Assembly (NCBI GenBank): GCA_963971405.1
Contig: OZ020484.1
Span: 23,250,001-23,314,000, forward strand
Length of the DNA stretch: 64,000 nt
Source of the DNA: Psococerastis gibbosa
Taxonomy: Eukaryota > Arthropoda > Insecta > Psocodea > Psocidae
Direction: 5' to 3'
The notes below the pieces were generated by a model. It was not told the DNA's origin and ran no database searches. It saw nothing but the letters and a program-made list of their open reading frames with translations. Within the stretch, counting starts at the first letter, position 1. Each line of letters starts with the position of its first letter. Below, piece after piece: positions 61,201 through 64,000 of this stretch. The position numbers and the translations under genes were made by a program.

Positions 61201-63965
61201 TCTGGAGTCTCTTAGGGAGACAACTATAGTCTTGCAGATTCTGCAATGAAGGTGCGGAGGACCTGCGATGCGATGCGATGCAATCGCACGAAGAAGAGCA
61301 GCATGCTCGGAAAGCTTGCAGTTACATGTAAAAGACCTACCACTTCTGAATCCCCTCAAGATCCTGGCTCTCGTGAGGGAGATAGGCCTCGAGAAAGTGA
61401 TGTAGAAGTGATGTAGATACTTTCTTGTAGGGGGCACAATAGGCAAATAGGCTTAAGTGCACACAGGTAACACCTGTACCCCAATTTATATAATAAAAAA
61501 TAAAAAAATAAAAATCGCCCCCCCCCCCCTTGGATGGCAGTTATATTCTTTGCCTCTAAAATCTGTGTGTTACTGCACTCAAAAAGACCTCAAGATTTCA
61601 GCCCTATTTTTCAAACATTTTCTCGCGGGGGAGACCCCCGGCCCCCCTGTTCACAATTATGCTAATTCCCTGCAATATATAAACCTTATTCCTCTCAAAA
61701 TGCGTAGAACCCCAATATTTCAGCCCTATTTTCAAACAATTTCACCCGGGGGAGTCCCCCGGCCCCCCCCCCCTTATTGGCAATTTTATTAATTGCCTGA
61801 AAGATCTCAGTTAAAATTAAGTTACTGCTATCAATATCCGTAAAATCAAACTATTTCAAGTCTGTTTTCGCTAAATTTTTCTCCCGCGGGAGACCTCCTG
61901 GTCCCCCTTCATAGCTTCCAAAGCTGCATACGTCCATGAGAACAGTTTTCCCCATTTTATACACTTTTGAAGAAATGGGTGGAGGGGCGCCAAATTATAC
62001 CCCGCCCTCTTCGAAAACCTATCGTTACGCCACTGACAAGTGCCTCCCCCTTTTATGAGGTCTGAGACCACCTCTGGTTTGCACCCACGGCCCCCCCATA
62101 TCTTGTGCCCCCGGCCCTCCCAGGGGTTAATCCGGCACTGAGTATAAGTATTGGCGAAGTTGCTACTGCCAAAGAAAAGAGCTGCATCGTATGCTAAGAA
62201 TGTAATACTATTAAGATAATGACCTTGTTGGCTGTTAATCCTGAACATATTGACTAAGTAACTGTTTTTAAAGTTGAAAAAACTCATAATATTATAAAAT
62301 TTCTATAATTTTTAAAAGTTAAGTACAATAGGTAACCAAAAAGAGAATCCTTCAGATGAATTTAGTGTCCATTGTCCAACTCCCTCCAAAACTGGATTAT
62401 TTCCAACTGAAACCCCCTCCATACAAGCCTACTAGCTTTATTAGAAATTTGAATGAAAACGGTTGGTGATTTGAATTTTCCAGAAAGCGGTGGGAAGTGG
62501 GAAGTGTTCCTGGGCGGATCCTGTAACCCCACGACTTGGAGAATTGACGTGGCCATTCCCATGCTAAACGATATGGGCATTACATTCTTTAATCCGGTAC
62601 GTTTATGACTGAGTAGTAAAGTAGAATCCAATCCATCAATTTAAAAGCAAATTTAGCTTTCTTACTTCGTCCTTGGATCCTTATCGGTTAACCTAACTAG
62701 GGTTCAGTTAAGCAACAGTAGCTCCTCCAGCACAGTCTTCAGATCCCACGGAAGCTTCTTGTATTGGGCAGCAGAACGGGATAACTCCTGTAATAAACAA
62801 AAACAAAAATCAATGGAACACAAACCAATGTAAAAATGTCCAAAGTAAACTTGCACTTGTAAACAGCAGATGCAGTCGACATTTTCAGTTGGCCCTTCGT
62901 AGACTTCGACTGCTGATTGTATCTCGGAGGCTATAGGGTTCTATATAAGACCGATGGGATATTTGTGCGCGCCAAAAATATTTTTTTAACCCACGGGCCA
63001 CCTGAGGGTACGTCTCCTGTGACTCCTATGATTGAAAAAGCGTACCTGGTGGCCACAGGATTCAAAAAACATTTTACGCGTTCCAATGAACCAATGAATT
63101 TTTTTACCTCTCCTATATAAGACTCTGAACATAACCATGAGCTTAACTTGAGCCTAACTCGTGGGATATAACTTTCAGACATCATGGTGTTAACAAACAC
63201 ATTGGCACCGATAAAATAGATTAACTACGTCATGGAGTTGGTGGAATTCAGTGAAACGGTAAACCTATAGTAGCATAGGTCGAGACCGTGTTTTTTTTTA
63301 TAATTTTTTAATGAAGTATTTGGGTCTATAGTTCTATATATGGGACCTTTTTGTGCCCGCCAAAAATATTGTTTTTATTTCTGGGGCCACCTGCCACGCC
63401 TCCTGTGACCAATCATTAAAATGAGGTAGCAGGTGGTCCCAGGATTTAAAAAAATATTTTTGGTGGGAATCCAGTGTCCCATCTACTACTGTATATACTA
63501 TATCTAGGTTCTAGGTTGGCCCTGCAAGAGTTCTACATAAGAGAGATGGGACATTCCAGTGCGCCAAAAACATTTTTTTAATCCTGAGGCCACCTCCTAT
63601 GTCCATTCAATGACTGGTCATAGGAGACGTGGCAGGTGGCTCCTGAAATTCAAAACATACTTTTGGCGGGAAATCAATGTCCCATCTCTCCTATTTAGAA
63701 CTCTAGTTGGGAACATGGAAACATATTTTCATGATATTAGTTGTTTGCAGCAAGTGTCCCATTGGAGACAGGAGCTTCTAGAGCTGGAGTACCGGGCCAA
63801 AGAACACGCCCATGTTTTGTTCTTCGTACTCGACAACCAGACGCGGAGTGTATCGGCGTTGATCGAGGTGGCGCACATAGCAGGCTTACGGCGCAAGTTA
63901 GTGCTCGTCGTCCAGTCATATACGCAGCAGAGGCAAGCGATCTGCGGCGAACATATTTCGCAAAG
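25191..63965 (+). CDS. raw: raw-like protein, first seven exons, gene incomplete at right edge
   Basis: Seven exons join in matching phases to give 320 residues and two bases, and the frame stays open at the window end. Residues 1-88 are arginine-rich and probably disordered. Residues 90-160 resemble a degenerate EF-hand pair (ISAEDAKQLFNDLQLF, then YLTFKEFCFYASEL). Residues 164-212 are a basic linker. From residue 217 the protein enters a nucleoside 2-deoxyribosyltransferase-like fold: WEVFLGGSCNPTTWR, FFNPQVSHW, HVLFFVLDNQTRS and ALIEVAHIAG. This combination matches Drosophila Raw as I remember it, a negative regulator of JNK/AP-1 signalling in dorsal closure. Glu288 is at the place where I would expect the catalytic Glu of the deoxyribosyltransferase family, but activity is not established. 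Introns reach 15 kb. Confidence 0.75.
25637..26698. mobile_element. Composite: outer inverted repeat holding S2 fold-back and R copy
   Basis: GGAGTATATAACACTGACTT at the left matches, inverted, AAGTCAGTGTTATATATACT and TATACTCCATATGATACTG at the right. Within lie an S2 fragment on the minus strand (25679-25763), an S2 tail on the plus strand (25764-25805) and an R copy. Confidence 0.65.
25806..26646 (+). mobile_element. R repeat, full copy
   Basis: From GAACCGGTCCGAGTTTACTC to TACGTATAAATTGGAAAGC, with a G-run at 25917-25936. Same direction as the copies at 12.7 and 34.4 kb. Confidence 0.88.
26843..26915 (+). mobile_element. S2 SINE head fragment
   Basis: TTGTGGTCGAGCGGTTAAGA resembles a tRNA A-box and matches the S2 head, but the B-box is lost. 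Confidence 0.5.
27368..27752. mobile_element. Complete palindromic MITE
   Basis: Terminal inverted repeats AGAGTGTACAGCCC and GGGCTGTACACTCT continue inward for well over 100 bases with mismatches, including AAGACTACTTCATGCATCAT and GATGCATGAAGTCTT. It is the full-length relative of the copy at 2959. Confidence 0.85.
27812..28075. repeat. Two-copy tandem duplication of about 140 bp
   Basis: Both units hold GTGAGGGAACTT, ATTGTGGTTAACTACTTGT, GTTTTGGAAG and TTTAGGCTATG in the same order, with several point differences. Confidence 0.8.
28112..28131. mobile_element. Solo hAT-type end
   Basis: ACCACGAGCCGCCACTG resembles the right end of hAT elements beginning CAGTGGCGGCTCG. No partner end was found nearby. 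Confidence 0.4.
28145..28375. mobile_element. Relative of the 36.3-kb hAT element, without SINE
   Basis: Shares GCCTCGAG.ATTGTAAGAC, GTGGTTCATACTTCATGGT, TTCCTTAAATCCTGCC and GCCCCCGCCATCATTCTAAA in order with the element at 36320-36828. It lacks the clear TIR at its left. Confidence 0.75.
28385..28565 (-). mobile_element. LINE 3' end with GAA-rich tail
   Basis: The minus strand reads DDWRSVVEQAKAHQGP, the end of a LINE ORF, then an AGAAGAAGAA tail. The same end occurs at 37.9 kb. Confidence 0.7.
29130..29312. mobile_element. Palindromic MITE of the 63-kb family, diverged
   Basis: Contains GGCGGGAAGTGACATG and TCTCCTATATAGAACT, the right-hand arm of the elements at 62.9-63.7 kb. The left arm is more diverged. 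Confidence 0.6.
30594..30792 (+). mobile_element. SINE S1 copy 3
   Basis: Starts CTTCGGTGGCAAGTTGG and carries TCTCTACACACCTTGCGATC and GATACATTCATTAAATTG, ending in an A-rich tail. Confidence 0.85.
31186..31232. repeat. (AAT)n microsatellite
   Basis: About fifteen AAT units with one interruption. Confidence 0.95.
31265..31505 (-). mobile_element. LINE C-terminal fragment
   Basis: The minus strand reads EQWVGHLLRHENQVRTIVKG, then GSNRRGRTK, a stop, DELKEDAVARTYQELKRKAQ and DRE. This matches the usual end of a LINE reverse-transcriptase ORF and has at least two in-frame stops. Confidence 0.75.
32330..32396 (-). mobile_element. R repeat, terminal fragment
   Basis: Only the terminal hairpin and the next 30 bases of R remain (GCTTTCCAATTTATACGTAG onward). 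The fragment abuts a LINE end. Confidence 0.8.
32440..32700 (+). mobile_element. LINE C-terminal fragment with GAA-rich tail
   Basis: Reads GRRKSWVKNLRQWFGKSTTS, LFRATVS and an IEEAIKEEE end over an AAAAGAAGAAGAAG tail. The block fits the C-terminus of a non-LTR retrotransposon ORF. Confidence 0.65.
32832..33004. mobile_element. Small TIR element, hAT-like
   Basis: Ends TTAGGGTTGCC and GGCAACCCTAA pair, and CCGGACA motifs are repeated inside. The flanks share only TCCAA, so the target duplication is weak. Confidence 0.65.
33010..34447. other. Intron 1 of raw, nothing recognised
   Basis: AT-rich sequence with a G-run near 33518 and a CAGGGTGTCCCGAC motif at 33480 that resembles the end of an insect DNA transposon. 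A short stretch at 34393 matches the outer inverted repeat of the composite at 25.6 kb. Confidence 0.4.
34448..35307 (+). mobile_element. R repeat, full copy
   Basis: From GAACCGGTCCGAGTTTACTC to CGTATAAATTGGAAAGC, with a G-run at 34558-34576 and an expanded GACAGACAGACA tract at 35136-35182. Confidence 0.88.
36320..36828. mobile_element. hAT-like element carrying a SINE insertion
   Basis: Ends CAGGGGCGTAAAG and ACTTTACGCCTCTG pair; the flanks TGTAGCGT and GGTAGCGT agree at 7 of 8 bases. SINE S1 copy 4 interrupts it. A SINE-free relative of the same element lies at 28145-28375. Confidence 0.82.
36414..36605 (+). mobile_element. SINE S1 copy 4, boundaries fixed by empty site
   Basis: The SINE lies between two copies of AAGAC (36409-36413, 36606-36610). 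The related element at 28.2 kb reads straight from TTGTAAGAC to GTGGTTCATAC, so both ends are defined. It ends in an A-rich tail. Confidence 0.88.
37166..37212. repeat. R terminal hairpin fragment
   Basis: CATCACAAAGCTTTCCTTAT and AGGAAAGCAATA match the R end; the rest is absent. Confidence 0.6.
37858..38120 (-). mobile_element. LINE 3' end with GAA-rich tail
   Basis: The end sequence GAGCAGGCCAAAGCTCATCA followed by AGAAGAAGAA matches the copy at 28.4 kb. Further 5' the minus strand reads RYWEARRRTAELSRTDKVKK in a shifted frame. Confidence 0.6.
38395..38475 (-). mobile_element. tRNA-like SINE head (S3 type)
   Basis: The minus strand reads GATAGTCCAGCTGCTAAAGA, then ACTATGAAACGGAAGTCC and GAGGTTCGAAACTCGAC. 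The A and B boxes are clear and it matches the S3 head at 18.6 kb. Confidence 0.6.
39281..39454. mobile_element. Near-perfect fold-back element
   Basis: Arms of about 65 bases (GCAGCCTGATCATGGCGATT at the left, AATCGCCATGATCAGGCTGC at the right) enclose a loop of about 43 bases. Mismatches are very few. Confidence 0.88.
39455..40879. other. Intron 1 of raw, right part, nothing recognised
   Basis: AT-rich intron sequence leading to the exon 2 acceptor. No repeat end or open frame stands out. Confidence 0.4.
40880..40989 (+). CDS. raw: raw exon 2: start of EF-hand-like region
   Basis: Bounded by TTGTTTCCAG and ACCGAAG|GTAGGA. It encodes residues 89-125, REVQLAWKSHVGSRQFISAE and on to FPSETE. 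Entered in phase 2, left in phase 1. The upstream intron is about 15.4 kb. Confidence 0.82.
41158..41724. mobile_element. TIR element of about 565 bp with arms over 100 bp
   Basis: Left TACACCCAAATT and right AATTTGGGTGTA pair. Inner stretches AAGATTACTT with AAGTAATCTT and AGCCAACTGCTATTT with AAATAGCAGTTGGCT extend the arms with mismatches. Located in raw intron 2. Confidence 0.8.
42310..42530. other. CpG-rich patch in raw intron 2
   Basis: Many CG dinucleotides (ACGCGTTCCCCCACGTGCCC, GACGCGGCCTACGTCGCAAG) and a donor-like GCAAG|TAAGCT in AT-rich surroundings. It could be an internal promoter or first exon, or part of an unrecognised repeat. Confidence 0.3.
43490..43662 (-). mobile_element. 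SINE S1 copy 5
   Basis: Minus-strand copy with TGAATGTATCCGATTGACCT, GGTACTTGTGTCGAGTAACG and GCGTGTAGAGACTCGCAC. Confidence 0.85.
43663..43920 (-). mobile_element. LINE C-terminal fragment
   Basis: The minus strand reads INRLETKQLQWFGHVQRIGE, then GRPRTILQETIERQ. This is a typical LINE ORF end, placed directly 5' of SINE S1 copy 5 in the same direction. Confidence 0.78.
44346..44382. repeat. Perfect 15-bp hairpin
   Basis: ACTGTCTTTACAATG and CATTGTAAAGACAGT flank a 7-base loop. Confidence 0.9.
44750..44850 (+). mobile_element. tRNA-headed SINE S2
   Basis: AAGACGATGCCCCGACATGA, B-box GTGGGTTCGAATCCC and body TTTTTCTTGATTCTCTAG match other S2 copies. Confidence 0.7.
45645..45905 (-). mobile_element. 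R repeat, diverged partial copy
   Basis: Holds AGGAAAGCTTTGAG, GAAATTTGGCATGCAGG and TTTTGGGCTAACTCAATTTT in R order, with many changes and no right half. Confidence 0.75.
46604..46893. mobile_element. TIR element of about 290 bp
   Basis: GGTATTGTCATCCGCCATTT and AAATGGCGGATGACAATACC pair perfectly, and the outer ends pair loosely (AGGGCTCTATATTA with TAAATAGTGCCTTA). In raw intron 2. Confidence 0.8.
46825..47235 (-). other. 136-codon open frame of unknown nature
   Basis: A charged, lysine-rich frame (AEVEKFVGQWIGHGS, AWKAKEPIVVERGEMESDLW) that overlaps the right end of the TIR element. It lacks a recognisable domain and splice-site support, and may be a transposon remnant. Confidence 0.3.
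47440..47481 (+). repeat. R terminal hairpin fragment
   Basis: AAGCTTTCCCTATACTATAC and TATAAATTGGAAAGC match the R end. Confidence 0.7.
47690..47804 (+). CDS. raw: raw exon 3: second half of EF-hand-like region
   Basis: Bounded by TTTTGTTTTAG and CGCGG|GTAAGC. It encodes residues 126-163, with VEMLECAKVDGG and YLTFKEFCFYASELKKGYDR. Entered in phase 1, left in phase 2. Confidence 0.83.
47805..51107. other. Left part of raw intron 3, nothing recognised
   Basis: AT-rich intron with short open frames only. TTGGCGGCTCGC near 49472 resembles a hAT end without a partner. Confidence 0.4.
51109..51497. mobile_element. TIR element with CACGTGA ends
   Basis: Ends TCCATTAATCACGTGA and TCACGTGATTAATGGA pair, with GGGG and CCCC at the outer tips. 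G-runs lie just inside the left end. No target duplication was seen. Confidence 0.8.
52722..53185. mobile_element. Non-autonomous hAT element
   Basis: Ends CAGAGGCGGCCCGAGGC and GCCTCGGGCCGCCACTG pair; the flanks CCAGGAGG and CCAGGAGT agree at 7 of 8 bases. Confidence 0.85.
53376..53760. mobile_element. Long palindromic element (copy 1)
   Basis: Ends AAGGCGCCCATTCCACCGAC and GTCGGTGGAATGGGCGCCTT pair, and GACGTGGTAGCAGACATT with AATGTCTGCTACCACGTC continue the arms. TA lies at both tips. Confidence 0.88.
55015..55185 (-). mobile_element. SINE S1 copy 6
   Basis: A minus-strand copy with a TATATATA tail at 55018-55032, TTCAATGGATGTATCTGAAT and GTGTAGAGACTCGCACACGT. Confidence 0.82.
55979..56289. 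mobile_element. Non-autonomous hAT element
   Basis: Ends CAGTGGCGGAACTACTA and TTGTAGTAACGCCACTG pair; the flanks CGCCTGAC and CACCTGAC agree at 7 of 8 bases. Confidence 0.85.
56830..57004 (-). mobile_element. tRNA-headed SINE, fourth type (S4)
   Basis: The minus strand reads TGGAGTAGTGGTACTGACTC (A-box), GTTGGTTCAAGTCCCACAC (B-box), then a body with GCATGTAAAGCAGG and GTCCCGGGTC. Confidence 0.7.
57180..57382 (+). mobile_element. R repeat, old diverged fragment
   Basis: GTGAACCTACATACATGC, AAATTTCATCAAA, CCACTTTTTTGGTTCCTGG and TATCCTTATACTAACGTAT follow R order. Confidence 0.7.
57503..57752. mobile_element. Non-autonomous hAT element with perfect 8-bp duplication
   Basis: GCACGTAGCCAGG and CCTGGCTACGTGC pair near the ends, and TGTTAAAT flanks both sides (57495-57502, 57753-57760). 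Confidence 0.88.
58382..58444 (+). CDS. raw: raw exon 4: short Gln/Gly linker
   Basis: A 63-base exon bounded by TTTTCTACAATAG and TGCAA|GTAATG. It encodes residues 164-184, GRAPTQNQGQRQLWLSGAGG and Cys. It is the least certain exon: the sequence is low complexity, and support comes from splice sites and phase only. Entered in phase 2, left in phase 2. Confidence 0.6.
59479..59558 (+). CDS. raw: raw exon 5: basic linker
   Basis: Bounded by CACCTGTTGCAG and TGTCAA|GTAAGT (exon ends at the first of these A pairs' second A). It encodes residues 185-211, KTHKPISLWRVPDKNGSVLR and on. Entered in phase 2, left in phase 1. Confidence 0.75.
59867..60305. mobile_element. Long palindromic element (copy 2) with extended outer arms
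   Basis: Same family as 53376-53760, but the arms extend outward through ACATGGTTTGGTTTGGTA at the left and TACTAAACCAAACCATGT at the right. In raw intron 5. Confidence 0.82.
60443..62140. mobile_element. 1.7-kb hAT-like element with captured LINE sequence
   Basis: Ends CAGTGCCGGATTAACCC and GGGGTTAATCCGGCACTG pair, and AGTATAAG flanks both sides exactly (60435-60442, 62141-62148). No transposase is visible. It carries C-runs and a LINE RNase H fragment. In raw intron 5. Confidence 0.87.
60790..61430 (+). mobile_element. LINE RNase H fragment inside the hAT-like element
   Basis: Reads DHCLDMPSDRIHPKYCFRRE, FETILGTMKEC and then IKWYTDGYRLGS and GLGVFGPGVKY. The YTDG block followed by a glycine-rich strand is the first RNase H motif of LINEs with an RNase H domain (I/R1/Jockey-related). 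The frame is interrupted after about 136 codons. Confidence 0.75.
62484..62596 (+). CDS. raw: raw exon 6: start of deoxyribosyltransferase-like domain
   Basis: Bounded by GAATTTTCCAG and AATCCG|GTACGT. It encodes residues 212-249, with WEVFLGGSCNPTTWR and MGITFFNP. The FLGG strand-loop and the NPTTWR motif are the clearest family marks in this gene. Entered in phase 1, left in phase 0. Confidence 0.87.
62935..63126. mobile_element. Palindromic MITE, cluster copy 1
   Basis: Left GGGTTCTATATAAGACCGAT and right TCTCCTATATAAGACTCT pair loosely; GCGCCAAAAATATTTTTT and GGGCCACCTG mark the left arm. Confidence 0.78.
63329..63500. mobile_element. Palindromic MITE, cluster copy 2
   Basis: CCGCCAAAAATATTG and GGGGCCACCTGCCACGCC at the left pair with GCAGGTGGTCCCAGG and AATATTTTTGGTGGG at the right. 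Confidence 0.82.
63527..63704. mobile_element. Palindromic MITE, cluster copy 3
   Basis: AGAGTTCTACATAAGAGAGA at the left pairs with TCTCTCCTATTTAGAACTCT at the right, and GAGGCCACCTCC with GGCAGGTGGCTCC. It ends 47 bases before raw exon 7. Confidence 0.87.
63751..63965 (+). CDS. raw: raw exon 7: core of deoxyribosyltransferase-like domain
   Basis: Bounded by TTGTTTGCAG and CAAAG|GTAACA. It encodes residues 250-320, with LELEYRAKEHAHVLFFVLD, ALIEVAHIAG and RKLVLVVQSY, a Rossmann-like strand-helix-strand pattern. It leaves in phase 2, 35 bases before the window ends, so at least one more exon lies outside. Confidence 0.88.
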
Positions 63966-64000
63966 GTAACAGGCAAAACTGTAAAATTCTATTTCAAATA

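Overview
The window reads as nuclear DNA of an arthropod, most likely an insect. It holds two spliced protein genes with GT-AG introns and in-phase exon joins. The rest is AT-rich intron and spacer DNA packed with small DNA transposons, fold-back elements, tRNA-derived SINEs and LINE 3' ends. No rRNA gene, CRISPR array, prokaryotic operon or intact tRNA gene was seen, and I recognised no LTR or virus-derived element. The species cannot be named from the sequence alone.

Layout. (1) 1644-10927, minus strand: a complete eight-exon gene for an F-box/LRR protein of the FBXL6 type. The model gives 1142 residues. The first coding exon is 2.2 kb and carries a disordered, proline-directed tail with a 16-residue tandem repeat; the F-box starts at its end and the leucine-rich repeats fill exons 2-8. 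(2) About 11.0-25.1 kb: the spacer between two divergently transcribed genes, full of repeats. (3) 25191-63965 and beyond, plus strand: seven exons of an orthologue of Drosophila raw, with an arginine-rich CpG-rich first exon, an EF-hand-like region, a linker and the start of a nucleoside 2-deoxyribosyltransferase-like domain. The gene runs off the right edge.

Repeats. The main families are: a 0.84 kb non-coding repeat (here called R) with hairpins near both ends, in four near-full copies, one of which sits inside another; six copies of one SINE (S1); several copies of a tRNA-headed SINE (S2) plus two further tRNA-headed types; hAT-like elements, six of which keep 8-bp target duplications; palindromic MITEs, one of which lies in the FBXL6 3' UTR and shares an 18-bp core with three other fold-backs; and 3' ends of non-LTR retrotransposons with the usual C-terminal motifs.

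The two genes have no evident functional link. FBXL6-type proteins are substrate receptors of SCF ubiquitin ligases. Raw is known from Drosophila as a negative regulator of JNK/AP-1 signalling in dorsal closure. All exon joins come from reading splice sites and phases by eye; transcript data would be needed to confirm UTR exons and alternative starts.
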